Part shown: piece after piece, positions 16,751-25,706 of the stretch
Layout: the number at the start of each line of letters is the position of its first letter
Numbering within the stretch: the stretch's first letter is position 1
Source: a bacterium
GTDB lineage: Bacteria; Verrucomicrobiota; Kiritimatiellia; CAIKKV01; CAITUY01
Length of the DNA: 64,000 nucleotides
NCBI GenBank assembly: GCA_037128595.1
Contig: JBAXWB010000013.1
Span: forward strand, 1-64,000
Reading direction: 5' to 3'
Notes under the pieces: generated by a model
What the model was told of the DNA's origin: nothing
Databases searched by the model: none
What the model saw: only the letters and a program-made list of their open reading frames with translations
Made by a program: the position numbers and the translations under genes

Positions 16751-16898
16751 AGATCGCAAAGGCCGCAAAGTTTGCTGCGGCGAAGACGCCGCAGCTGAAC
16801 TAATGCAGATTGATTTTACATGGCGCCGATTCTGGAGATGTTGATTTCTATCTCCACCCGAGGCTGCGGCGTCTTCGCCGCAGACACCTTTGCGATCT
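16751..16898. repeat. large interrupted inverted repeat containing two family palindromes
   Basis: The left arm (16751-16794) and right arm (16864-16898) match in inverse orientation over two blocks: 12 bp (AGATCGCAAAGG and its complement) and 20 bp. Between the blocks the left arm has 12 bases and the right arm 3. The 20-bp blocks are themselves hairpins, CTGCGGCG and CGCCGCAG around AAGA or TCTT. They belong to the family seen at 927-947 and 9705-9723. Nothing else is visible in the gene-free stretch 16598-16950. Confidence 0.7.
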
Positions 16899-16950
16899 TC
16901 GCGCGCTTCTGTTCAAATTCTTTTCTTTCGCGTGTTTCGTGGTTGAACGT

Positions 16951-18072
16951 TTATTTTTTGTTCACTGCGGCGCGAATCTCGGTGATGATCTGCTCGGCTG
17001 ACGGGATCGTGTCGGGTGCACTTGTGCCCATCCGGTTCTTGGCAAAACCGATGGCCAGTCGCTCATCAATGAAGCCGAGGCCGATGGAGCCCCCCGCACC
17101 GCCGTGACCGAAGGCATTCTGATGGTCACGGTGAAAGCCATCATAAAAACTATAGCCTAGTCCGCGAATGACCTGATCAGGTTCCCCGTTGTTTGGGCCT
17201 TCCACGGCCTGCCGCAACCTGTCGGGGGAGATGAGTCTGACGCCGTCGACTTCGCCGATCAGGGCGGCATAGTGTTTTGCAATGGCCCTGGCGGTCATGA
17301 TGCCGTTCGAGGCGGGAATGCAGCCCCGCCGCGCTTCGAGTTTATTGATCCAGGTTTCCAAGGGACAGACCAGTGGCGGGATCGAACGCCCGGCCACGAT
17401 GTCGGGTGATGCGGGGGCCGGTGGCGGGGGTATCGGATTCGGGTTCGGGTCGGCCTCGAATATCGCCACGCGGGCATCTTCGGAGGCGGGAAGGCCGATG
17501 AACAGGGAGTTTTCAAGGCCGAGAGGCTGGCATATCTCCTCGCTGACAATCTTGAAGAAGTCGTTACCAATCGCCTGGCAGGCCGGTTCGCCCACGAGCC
17601 AGCTGAAGGTGATGGCGTGATAGTAGGTCCGGGTTCCGGGCGTCCAGAGCGGTGTGAGGCCGGCGACGAGTTCGCACATATGACGCCAATCGGTCAATTC
17701 GGCCAGTGTTTTGCAGTCAGGCATGTGGGGAAGTCCGGCGGTATGGTTGAGCACCTGGCGCAGGGTGATCGCACTCTTGCCGTTCCGGGCGAACCCCGGC
17801 CAGGATTGGGCGAGGGGGGCGTCATAGTCGAGCAGGCCCCGTTCAGCAAGGATATGGACGGCCGTGGCCGCGATGCCCTTGGTCGTGGAGAAGACGGGGA
17901 AAAGTGTCTGTCCGTCGACTTTGATGCCTTTACCGGGATTCGCCAAACCCGCCCAGGCGTCGACGATGAGGTCGCCTTTCCAGTAGGCCGCGACTTGAAG
18001 GCCCTGTTCCGAGCCACGGGCCACCATTCCATCGATCAGCTGTTGCACCCTCATTTGGACATTGATAGCCAT
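16951..18072 (-). CDS. serine beta-lactamase-fold hydrolase / esterase (class C-like)
   Basis: 373 residues of the beta-lactamase/DD-peptidase fold (PF00144 type). The catalytic S-x-x-K is FSTTKG (Ser62, Lys65). A Tyr motif stands in TRTYYHAITFSW where class C enzymes have Y-x-N, and the third motif is HGGAGGS near residue 325 instead of KTG. This pattern fits family VIII esterases and EstB-like or peptide-processing hydrolases rather than true beta-lactamases. No signal peptide is visible (MAINVQMRVQQLI), so it is probably cytoplasmic. Single gene. Substrate unknown. Confidence 0.85.
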   Translation of the reverse strand: MAINVQMRVQQLIDGMVARGSEQGLQVAAYWKGDLIVDAWAGLANPGKGIKVDGQTLFPVFSTTKGIAATAVHILAERGLLDYDAPLAQSWPGFARNGKSAITLRQVLNHTAGLPHMPDCKTLAELTDWRHMCELVAGLTPLWTPGTRTYYHAITFSWLVGEPACQAIGNDFFKIVSEEICQPLGLENSLFIGLPASEDARVAIFEADPNPNPIPPPPAPASPDIVAGRSIPPLVCPLETWINKLEARRGCIPASNGIMTARAIAKHYAALIGEVDGVRLISPDRLRQAVEGPNNGEPDQVIRGLGYSFYDGFHRDHQNAFGHGGAGGSIGLGFIDERLAIGFAKNRMGTSAPDTIPSAEQIITEIRAAVNKK

Positions 18073-18170
18073 GGTTATTTCCCTTTTATGGAATCGTTTA
18101 AATTCAGAATGCTTGGGGTCCTAAGGACATAGCAGCTGTTGATTTTTTGGATTGGATCGGTGTTTATCAT

Positions 18171-18200
18171 AAAAAAGGCCCGGAACTTTCGTTCCGGGCC
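18171..18200 (-). terminator. Rho-independent terminator of the initiator tRNA gene
   Basis: On the minus strand GGCCCGGAAC and GTTCCGGGCC form a perfect 10-bp stem with a GAAA loop, followed directly by TTTTTT. It lies 7 bases beyond the CCA end of the tRNA gene. Confidence 0.95.
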
Positions 18201-18207
18201 ATCAGAT

Positions 18208-18284
<77 letters not shown>

Positions 18285-18309
18285 GATGTGTTTCTTCAAC
18301 AGGTGTAAG

Positions 18310-18338
18310 AATATATCCGGATAGCGGGTTGAGTGCAA
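18310..18338 (-). promoter_or_regulatory. sigma-70-type promoter for the initiator tRNA
   Basis: On the minus strand TTGCAC (18338-18333), a 17-base spacer and TATATT (18315-18310). The predicted start lies about 20 bases ahead of the mature tRNA end. Confidence 0.75.
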
Positions 18339-18377
18339 TTCTTATTTGAATAAATCTTCCTGCAGATATTCCTTATG

Positions 18378-18404
18378 CCACAATCAGGGAAACCCTGATT
18401 GTGG
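18378..18404. repeat. 12-bp perfect hairpin ahead of the response-regulator gene
   Basis: CCACAATCAGGG (18378-18389) and CCCTGATTGTGG (18393-18404) pair exactly around AAA. It ends 46 bases before the ATG at 18451. No T-run follows, so an operator or a 5'-leader hairpin is more likely than a terminator. With the tRNA gene divergent on the left, it is the main visible signal in the upstream region of the 18.4-25.7 kb operon. Confidence 0.55.
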
Positions 18405-18450
18405 GTTTGCCTGCGGCTGATAGCGTGATCCCCTGAAAGGAGGGCTGCCT

Positions 18451-18840
18451 ATGAATATACTGTTAATGGATGATGATCCGCATATTTTGTCGCTGTTAAA
18501 GGGGGCATTTGTGAAGTGGGGGTATGCCGTCAGCGCCTACACGAACCCCCGTTTGTGTCCGGCTTATTGCGCCGAAACCTGTCCTTGCGTGTTATCGGGA
18601 AACGGGTGTCCGGATCTGGTGCTGACCGATGTGAATATGCCGAGTGTTAACGGAATTACCTTTGTAGAAGAATTATTGCGTAAGGGGTGCCAATGCCGGA
18701 AAATTGGGATGATGTCCGGCGATTGGAGTGAGTCGCATATCCGTCGAGCCAATGAACTGGGGGTAAGCATCTTCTCCAAACCCTTCCACATTCCCAGTCT
18801 GTATGTGTGGGCGTTGGAAGAAAAAAAGCGTATCGCCTGA
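18451..18840 (+). CDS. single-domain response regulator with Cys-rich insert
   Basis: 129 residues, a receiver domain only. The phosphorylation site is Asp60 in LTDVNMPS, with the acidic pocket MDDDP at 6-10 and Lys110 in FSKPF. An insert at 36-53 carries Cys36, 40, 44, 46 and 53, and two more Cys follow at 80 and 82. Clustered Cys in a receiver suggests a metal or redox response, which is inference. It has no output domain, so it works by protein contact. AAAGGAGG stands ahead of the ATG. It is the first gene of a set with a histidine kinase, a receiver-phosphatase and an RND pump. Confidence 0.85.
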   Translation: MNILLMDDDPHILSLLKGAFVKWGYAVSAYTNPRLCPAYCAETCPCVLSGNGCPDLVLTDVNMPSVNGITFVEELLRKGCQCRKIGMMSGDWSESHIRRANELGVSIFSKPFHIPSLYVWALEEKKRIA

Positions 18841-18887
18841 AAACGAAAATAGACCGCACGAGAATTGGCTGTTAGGGTTGAGCTCAG

Positions 18888-20246
18888 ATGAGTGCATCGA
18901 AACAACGTTCTCTGTTGATCATTGCCGGAGTGCTGGTGGTGGCCATTGCCTCTCTGGCGGGGGCCAATCTCTGGTTCCTGAAACAACTGCATGGGCGGAG
19001 TTTGCATGATACGGCGGCACGCTCGGTGTTGGGGTTGGGGGCGGAAGTGGCCCGGAATCTGGCACACCACCCGGCCGTTCAATCCGGACCCGACGATCCC
19101 CGTCAGTGGGGTGATTTTTCCCGTCTGATCCAGGCCTTGAAGCGGGTCGAGCCGTCCCTGCAGTATGTAACCGTCAATGAAGGCAATGTGACGGTGTTTC
19201 ATGAGGATCTGTCCATGGTCCAGGCCGCCCCGCTCGAAGAGGGGACGGCCCTTGATGTGAGGCTCGGCCGGAAGTTGTTGGCGACGGCGGGGGGGGTGGT
19301 TCCGGTGATTACATTTTCCGCCCCGGCCCCGACGGGTGCCGGGGTGATGCGCGCGGTTCAGATCGCCCTGCGCAAAGAGGCCGTTCAGCAGCGGGAAGAA
19401 CCGGCGGTCCGTATGCTGGCCATGATGTTCCGGCTTTCGCTGATTACCCTGACGGTGGCCCTGGGGCTGGCGGGGGTATTGGGGGTCTGGATGGTCCGGC
19501 ATGAACTGGACCGGCAGCGCCGCCACCGGGATGAGGAGCATCTCGCCTTCGCCGGGTTGCTGGCCGATGGGATTATTCATGACGTGCGAAATCCGATGAG
19601 TTCACTGCGACTGGATCTGCAGATGCTCGAAAAGGAAACCGCCAAAGCCCCTGAAGGCCGGCTGGACCGGATCAGGGAGCTGGCGCTGCGGGCGCGGGCG
19701 ACCATGGACCGGATGGATCTGGTGATGCGGGAATTCCTCTATGTATCAAAGCCGGACTCGCGTCAACCGGAGCGGTTTGAAGTGAATGCCTGCCTCACGG
19801 ACTGTCTGGACTTGCTGGCCCCCCGGTTTGAGCGGGCGGGGATACAGTTAATTTCGACATTATGCGATGAGTCGCTTATGATGACGGGGTACAGCGTCGG
19901 ATTGAAGCGGGCGATCCTGAATGTGCTGACCAATGCCCAGCAGGTTTCGAGTCCCGGAAAACGGGTAATGCTGGCGTTGGAACGGAGGGGGCACGAAGCG
20001 GTTATCAAGGTGGAGGATGAGGGGCCCGGACTGGGGAAGGAGGGGGCGGCCCGTTTATTCAAGCGGTTTGTGTCGGGGCGCCCTGACGGGCTGGGGCTTG
20101 GCCTTTATCTGGCCAAAGCCGCGGTTGAGAATAATAAAGGGAGCATTCACGCGGAAAACCGGAATGAGGGAGGGGCGCGCTTCACCCTCATTTTGCCGTT
20201 AACGGCCGTTCACGCGGCCCCTCCCGGAAAGGGTGAAATGACATGA
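18888..20246 (+). CDS. membrane sensor histidine kinase
   Basis: 452 residues. A transmembrane helix at about 7-27, a periplasmic sensor region to about 180, a second helix (LSLITLTVALGLAGVLGVWM, about 184-204), then the kinase core. The phosphoacceptor is His231 in DGIIHDVRNPMSSL. The ATPase domain shows N-box LNVLTNAQQV, G1 EDEGPGLG and G2 GLGLGLYLAKAAVE. Its stop overlaps the start of the receiver-phosphatase gene by four bases (20243-20246), so the two proteins are made together and are probably partners. Confidence 0.9.
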   Translation: MSASKQRSLLIIAGVLVVAIASLAGANLWFLKQLHGRSLHDTAARSVLGLGAEVARNLAHHPAVQSGPDDPRQWGDFSRLIQALKRVEPSLQYVTVNEGNVTVFHEDLSMVQAAPLEEGTALDVRLGRKLLATAGGVVPVITFSAPAPTGAGVMRAVQIALRKEAVQQREEPAVRMLAMMFRLSLITLTVALGLAGVLGVWMVRHELDRQRRHRDEEHLAFAGLLADGIIHDVRNPMSSLRLDLQMLEKETAKAPEGRLDRIRELALRARATMDRMDLVMREFLYVSKPDSRQPERFEVNACLTDCLDLLAPRFERAGIQLISTLCDESLMMTGYSVGLKRAILNVLTNAQQVSSPGKRVMLALERRGHEAVIKVEDEGPGLGKEGAARLFKRFVSGRPDGLGLGLYLAKAAVENNKGSIHAENRNEGGARFTLILPLTAVHAAPPGKGEMT

Positions 20247-21394
20247 GTAAAATTCTTCACGCCTTGATCATCGAAGATTCTGAAGATGATGCCTTCCTCC
20301 TGTTGGCCCATTTGAAGCGTGGTGGCTACGAGCCCCACTCCCGCCGCGTGGATAATGCCCGGGATCTTGCCGCGGCGTTGAGCGAACAGAAGTGGGATAT
20401 TGTTTTTTCAGACCATAATATGCCCCAGTTCAGTTCCATTGAGGCCCTGCAAATGGTGCGGGCGTGCGATGTGGACATCCCCTTCCTGATCGTCTCGGGA
20501 AGCATTGGCGAGGAGATGGCGGTGGCCTCCATGAAGGCGGGCGCCCAGGACTACCTGATGAAGGGAAACCTGGCCCGTCTGGTTGTGGCCGTGGACCGTG
20601 AACTGAAGGATGCCGGGGAGCGGCGGGCCCGGAGAGTGGCGGAGCGCACGCTGTTGGCTCGTGAGGAGGAATTGCGCATCGCCCGCGAGGTTCAACAGCA
20701 ACTCTTACCCTCGGTGATGCCCCGGGTGGCCGGTTACGATCTGGCAGGCGCCACCTGTCCCGCTGACGCCACAGGCGGGGATTATTTTGACTTTATCGAC
20801 TGTTCGGGGGGTGACATTTATGTGGTGGTTGCCGACGTCACCGGGCATGGGCTGGGTCCCGCCCTTCTCATGGCCGATGTCCGGGCCTATCTGAAGGCAT
20901 TGGTTCTGGCGAACCGGCCGATTGAAGATCTGATGACCCGGACCCGGCACCTCCTGATGGAGGATTTGGGAAGCGACCGGTTTATTACCATGCTGATCGC
21001 CCGGTTCAATCCCGCTGAAGGGATGCTCGACGTGATTAACGCCGGTCATCCATCAGGCTATATTCTCGCCGCGGACGGCTGCATCAAAGCGGAGTTGAAC
21101 GCCCTGGCCCCGGCGCTGGGAATTGATGCGGAAGTGGAGCCGCTGGTGGCCCACAAGGTTCAGTTGGATAAAGGCGAACTGGTGGTGTTCCTGACGGATG
21201 GGATTCTGGAGACCTGTTCCCCGGCGGGGGAAGAACTCGGGGTTTCCCGCCTCCTGAAGATCCTGCATCGCGAGCGGGACCGTTCCGCCGCAGAGATCAT
21301 CCGGATTCTCTTTGATGAAGTCCGTCAATTCAGCGCCCCGGAAGGCCTGAAGGATGACATCACCGCCTTGCTCATCAAGCGTCTTTCCGCCTGA
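20243..21394 (+). CDS. receiver domain-PP2C (SpoIIE/RsbU-like) phosphatase
   Basis: 383 residues. Residues 5-125 are a receiver domain (IIEDSEDD, phospho-acceptor Asp57 in FSDHNMP, Lys in YLMKGN). A helical linker (about 130-160, EELRIAREVQQQLLPSVMP) leads to a PP2C-type Ser/Thr phosphatase with the metal motifs GGDYFDF, VADVTGHGLG and GLKDDITALLIK. Proteins of this form dephosphorylate anti-sigma antagonists in partner switching. No anti-sigma or STAS gene is nearby, so the target is elsewhere or different. Confidence 0.92.
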   Translation: MSKILHALIIEDSEDDAFLLLAHLKRGGYEPHSRRVDNARDLAAALSEQKWDIVFSDHNMPQFSSIEALQMVRACDVDIPFLIVSGSIGEEMAVASMKAGAQDYLMKGNLARLVVAVDRELKDAGERRARRVAERTLLAREEELRIAREVQQQLLPSVMPRVAGYDLAGATCPADATGGDYFDFIDCSGGDIYVVVADVTGHGLGPALLMADVRAYLKALVLANRPIEDLMTRTRHLLMEDLGSDRFITMLIARFNPAEGMLDVINAGHPSGYILAADGCIKAELNALAPALGIDAEVEPLVAHKVQLDKGELVVFLTDGILETCSPAGEELGVSRLLKILHRERDRSAAEIIRILFDEVRQFSAPEGLKDDITALLIKRLSA

Positions 21395-21436
21395 GCCTCT
21401 TTCACGTTTTGACATTTTTCCATGGGGGTGTAGCAT

Positions 21437-22591
21437 ATGGCCCTCATGATGAAAAAAATCTTTTTGTTTTTAGTGGTGGGGCTGATGGTCGCTGGGGCGG
21501 CCGGGATGGTGTTTAAAAATCGGCGGGCAGCGGGCGACGCCACGGCCATGGCGGTCAAGGCCAAGCAGGCCCCCGTTCCTGTCCTGTTGTCCGCGGTAAC
21601 AACCCAGGCGGTGCCGGTGGAAGTCAGCACCTTCGGGACCGTGGAGCCCCTCACGACCGTCGCGGTGAAATCCCAGATAACCGGAATTCTGGCAAAAGTG
21701 TTGTTTTCAGAGGGCCAGACGGTTCAGGCGGGGGCGCTTCTGTTTGAGCTCGATCCCCGTGGCCCGGAGGCCGCCCTGAAGCAGGCCGAGGCGGCATTGG
21801 ACAAGGATCGGATTCAATGCGCGAATGCCGTCAAGGAGGCGGGCCGCATGGACCTCCTGTCGAAAAAGGGGTTTGTAGCACAGGAACTTCGTGACCAAAC
21901 GCAAACGGCGGCAGAAATGCTGCAGGCCATGGTGCGTTCGGATGAAGCGGCGGTGGACAATACCCGTCTTCAGTTGAGCTATTGTTCCCTCCGGTCGCCT
22001 GTTTCGGGACGGACCGGAACTCTATTGATCCACCAGGGTAATTTGGTCAAGGCGGATGATGCCACCCTGGTCACTATCAATCGGCTTGACCCGATCCTGG
22101 TGCGGTTTGCCCTGCCACAAAGGGAATTGGCCGCGGTCCAGCAACGGATGGAGCAGGGGGGCTTAACACTCATGGCGACGCCGCAGGGCATTGACTCACT
22201 GGCGGTGACGGGCGCTGTGACGTTTGTTGATAATGCCGTGGATCAGGCAACCGGAACCATTCAACTTAAGGCCCGGTTCGAAAACCGCCAGGCGGCCTTG
22301 TGGCCCGGCCAGTTTGTAAAAGTAGTGCTTCGGCTGGCGTTGCAGGAGAATGCGGTGGTGATTCCCGAATCGGCGGTGTTGTTGGGTCAGCAGGGGGCTT
22401 ATGTCTATGTGGTGGATCGGAGTAGCGCCGTCTCAGTCCGTCCCGTGACCGTGGACCGTACGGTGGCCGGAATGTCTGTTATTGCTTCCGGCCTCTTGCC
22501 CGGCGAGGTGATTGTGACCGATGGTCAACTTCGGCTCAAACCTGGTTCACTCGTGAAACCAAGGGGCTCGTCTCCGGTAGGCCGACCATGA
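21437..22591 (+). CDS. RND efflux periplasmic adaptor (MFP)
   Basis: 384 residues, with an N-terminal signal anchor (about 5-25). Residues about 50-330 follow the adaptor order: barrel-sandwich (SQITGILAKVLFSEGQTVQAG), a coiled-coil hairpin (about 110-175), and a lipoyl half-motif ending LRSPVSGRTG, then beta-barrel and membrane-proximal domains. It links an RND pump to an outer-membrane channel. Its stop overlaps the pump gene start by four bases. Resembles MdtA. No channel gene is in this operon; the TolC-like gene at 35377 is a candidate partner. Confidence 0.9.
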   Translation: MALMMKKIFLFLVVGLMVAGAAGMVFKNRRAAGDATAMAVKAKQAPVPVLLSAVTTQAVPVEVSTFGTVEPLTTVAVKSQITGILAKVLFSEGQTVQAGALLFELDPRGPEAALKQAEAALDKDRIQCANAVKEAGRMDLLSKKGFVAQELRDQTQTAAEMLQAMVRSDEAAVDNTRLQLSYCSLRSPVSGRTGTLLIHQGNLVKADDATLVTINRLDPILVRFALPQRELAAVQQRMEQGGLTLMATPQGIDSLAVTGAVTFVDNAVDQATGTIQLKARFENRQAALWPGQFVKVVLRLALQENAVVIPESAVLLGQQGAYVYVVDRSSAVSVRPVTVDRTVAGMSVIASGLLPGEVIVTDGQLRLKPGSLVKPRGSSPVGRP

Positions 22592-25500
22592 ATCTGGCTG
22601 CACCCTTCATCCGCCGCCCTGTGATGACCACCTTGTCCGTGATGGGGTTGGCGATTTTTGGCATAATCGCGTATCAGCAGCTTCCCGTGAGCGACCTGCC
22701 GAATGTCGATTATCCGACCATTCAGGTTTCTGCTGCCCTCCGGGGCGGAACGCCGGAGACTATGGCCGCGGCGGTGGCCACTCCACTTGAGAAGGAATTT
22801 TCCACCATTGCCGGTCTGGACTCCATGAATTCTGCCAGCGCCCAGGGCAGTTCGCAGATTACGCTTCAGTTTGTGTTAAGCCGCGACTTGGATGCCGCGG
22901 CCCTGGATGTCCAGGCGGCGATCGCCCGGGCCATGCGATACCTTCCCCCGCAGATGGATACCCCGCCCTCCTATCAAAAAGTGAATCCCGCGGACCAGCC
23001 TATCCTGTATCTGGCCCTGACCAGTCCCACCCTGCCGCTTTACGAAGTCGATGAATATGCGGAAACGTTCCTGGCTCAGAATATTTCGATGGTCGACGGG
23101 GTGGCCCAGGTGGCGGTGTACGGCTCCCAGAAATTTGCAGTCCGGGTCCAGCTGGATCCCCATGCGCTGGCGGTGCGGGGGATTGGGTTGGACGAGGTGG
23201 CCGGTGCGATCCAGACCGGGAATGTGAACCTGCCGACCGGCATTCTCTATGGTCCCAATCGGGCGTTTGCCGTGCAGGCGGATGGACAACTGTCCAAGGC
23301 GCAGGACTACCGCTCCCTGATTGTCACCTACCGGAAGGGCGCGCCGGTGCGTCTGGAGGAACTGGCCACGGTTCTGGACAGTGTTGAAAACAACAAGGTC
23401 GCGGCGTGGTACTGCACCAGTAACCAGATGCAGCGCTCCATTGTCCTTGCGGTGCAACGCCAGCCGGGAAAGAACACCGTTGAGGTGGCGGCCAATGTCC
23501 GCGCCTTGCTTAAAAAACTGAACGCCGACCTGCCTGCGGCCGTGTCCATGGAGGTGCTGGTTGATGCCAGCGAGTCCATCAAGGCCTCGTTTGAGGACGT
23601 TAAATTCACGCTGTTCCTCACGCTGGGGCTGGTGGTCCTGGTCATATTTATCTTCCTGAGGAATGTGTCCGCCACGCTGATTCCCAGCTTGGCCCTGCCG
23701 ATGTCCATGGTCGGCACATTTGTGGTGATGTCGACGTTGAATTACAGCCTCGATAACCTGTCCTTGATGGCGCTGACGCTGGCGCTGGGATTTGTGGTGG
23801 ATGATGCCATTGTGGTGCTGGAAAACATTGTACGCCACCGGGAAATGGGCAAGGACGGGTTTACGGCGGCATTGGACGGGACGCAGGAGATCAGTTTCAC
23901 GATTGTGTCGATGACCATCTCGCTGGCTGCGGTGTTCATTCCCGTTCTGTTCATGGGCGGGGTCGTGGGGCGCTTATTCCGTGAATTTGCGGTCACCATC
24001 GGGGCGGCGGTATTGGTATCCGGCGTGATTTCCCTGACGCTGGTTCCCATGCTTAGCGCCCGGTTTGTCGGCGCTTCGGCCCACGGCGGACATGGTCGGC
24101 TCTACCAGGTCATGGAGGCCGGATTTGAGGGGATGTTGCAGTGGTATGCTGCTGGCCTGCGCTGGTCGCTCGATCATGGGCGGACTATGCTCATCCTGGC
24201 CTTTTTCACCCTGATCACCACAGGGGTCCTGTTCTGGGTGGTTCCCAAGGGATTCATGGCGAGTGAGGATCGCGGCCGCATCAACGTGACCACGGAGGCC
24301 ATTGAAGGGATTTCCTTTGACTCGATGGTGATGCATCAGAATGAGATGATCCGGATCCTCCAGGATGATCCCAATATCCAGGGCTTTGTTTCCAGTGCCG
24401 GCGCCAGAGGAAGCGGCGGCGGGAATACCGGCCGGTTTATTGTGAACCTGAAGCCACGTAAAGATCGCCGGATGACCACGGATGAGGTCGTCCAATCCCT
24501 GCGGGGCAAGCTGTCCGGTGTCCCCGGCATCCGGGCGTTTCCGGTAAATCCCCCCCTGATCAATATCGGCGGACGTTCGTCAAAAAGCCAATATCAGTAT
24601 ACCCTCTCGGGCACCGATACGGCTGAATTGTACCGCTCTGCGGACCGGTTGATGGAGCGTCTCCGTGAGTTGCCGATGCTTCAGGACGTGACGAGCGACC
24701 TGCAGTTGAAAAACCCTCAGTTGAATGTGGAGATTAACCGCGACCTGGCCTCCTCGCTCCAGATTACGGCGGACCAGATTGAGACGACGCTTTTCAACGC
24801 CTACAGTAGCCGGCAGGTCTCCACCATCCTTTCCCCGAACAATCAGTATGCCGTCATTCTTGAAATGCTACCCCGCTATCAGGCGGATCCCTCGGTGCTG
24901 TCGTGGCTTCATATCCGGGCCGGGGATGGACGGCTGATTCCGCTCGATGCCGTGGCGCGATTGAAGTCTGACGTGGGACCGGTGACTATCAATCATTCCG
25001 GGCAGATGCCTTCCGTAACGATTTCTTTCGATATCCGGCCCGGGGTCGCCCTTGGCGAGGCGGTCGATCAGGTGAACGGGGTGGCCGGCGAGGTTCTGCC
25101 TCCGAATATCCGTACGATGTTTCAGGGGACGGCGCAGGTCTTCCAGTCTTCTTTCAAGGGGATGGGGTGGCTACTGGCGCTGGCGGTCCTCGTGATTTAT
25201 ATTGTCCTGGGGATCTTGTATGAGAATTTTTTCCATCCTGTAACCATCCTGTCCGCCTTGCCTTTTGCCGGAGTAGGCGCCTTGTTGACCTTGATGGTGT
25301 TTGGCGCCGAACTGTCGATTTTCGCCTTTGTGGGCATCATCATGCTGGTGGGGTTGGTGAAGAAGAATGGCATCATCATGGTCGATTTTGCCATTGCGGC
25401 CCGCCGCGATCAGGGCAAATCCGCCCGCGATGCCATTTATGATGCCTGCCTAGTGCGGTTCCGCCCGATTATGATGACGACGATGGCGGCGCTGGCCGCG

Positions 25501-25674
25501 GCGATCCCGATTGCCATTGGATATGGGGCTGGCGGCGAGGCCCGGCGCCCCCTGGGATTGACCGTCGTCGGGGGCTTGTTGTTTTCTCAGACCCTGACCT
25601 TATTCGTCACCCCGGTCTTTTATCTTTATATGGAACGGTTGCAGGCGGTTATCGCGAAAAAAAAGCGCGATTGA
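22588..25674 (+). CDS. RND multidrug efflux permease (HAE1 family)
   Basis: 1028 residues, a typical AcrB/MdtB size. The start (APFIRRPVMTTLSVMGLAIF) gives TM1, a large periplasmic loop follows (about 35-330), six helices lie in the middle, then a second loop and six more helices. The proton-relay pair is Asp405-Asp406 in LGFVVDDAIVVLENI (AcrB D407-D408), and the TM10 lysine lies in GLVKKNGIIMVDFAI. It exports drugs or other amphiphiles using the proton gradient. Co-transcription with the two-component genes is likely: only 42 bases separate them from the adaptor. Confidence 0.95.
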   Translation: MNLAAPFIRRPVMTTLSVMGLAIFGIIAYQQLPVSDLPNVDYPTIQVSAALRGGTPETMAAAVATPLEKEFSTIAGLDSMNSASAQGSSQITLQFVLSRDLDAAALDVQAAIARAMRYLPPQMDTPPSYQKVNPADQPILYLALTSPTLPLYEVDEYAETFLAQNISMVDGVAQVAVYGSQKFAVRVQLDPHALAVRGIGLDEVAGAIQTGNVNLPTGILYGPNRAFAVQADGQLSKAQDYRSLIVTYRKGAPVRLEELATVLDSVENNKVAAWYCTSNQMQRSIVLAVQRQPGKNTVEVAANVRALLKKLNADLPAAVSMEVLVDASESIKASFEDVKFTLFLTLGLVVLVIFIFLRNVSATLIPSLALPMSMVGTFVVMSTLNYSLDNLSLMALTLALGFVVDDAIVVLENIVRHREMGKDGFTAALDGTQEISFTIVSMTISLAAVFIPVLFMGGVVGRLFREFAVTIGAAVLVSGVISLTLVPMLSARFVGASAHGGHGRLYQVMEAGFEGMLQWYAAGLRWSLDHGRTMLILAFFTLITTGVLFWVVPKGFMASEDRGRINVTTEAIEGISFDSMVMHQNEMIRILQDDPNIQGFVSSAGARGSGGGNTGRFIVNLKPRKDRRMTTDEVVQSLRGKLSGVPGIRAFPVNPPLINIGGRSSKSQYQYTLSGTDTAELYRSADRLMERLRELPMLQDVTSDLQLKNPQLNVEINRDLASSLQITADQIETTLFNAYSSRQVSTILSPNNQYAVILEMLPRYQADPSVLSWLHIRAGDGRLIPLDAVARLKSDVGPVTINHSGQMPSVTISFDIRPGVALGEAVDQVNGVAGEVLPPNIRTMFQGTAQVFQSSFKGMGWLLALAVLVIYIVLGILYENFFHPVTILSALPFAGVGALLTLMVFGAELSIFAFVGIIMLVGLVKKNGIIMVDFAIAARRDQGKSARDAIYDACLVRFRPIMMTTMAALAAAIPIAIGYGAGGEARRPLGLTVVGGLLFSQTLTLFVTPVFYLYMERLQAVIAKKKRD

Positions 25675-25706
25675 TTCGCATTAAGGGTTGAGTGTATCTC
25701 TGAGTT

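Noticed and set aside
16951-18072. true antibiotic-resistance beta-lactamase
   Set aside because: Lacks signal peptide, YxN and KTG; fits esterase-like members of the fold.
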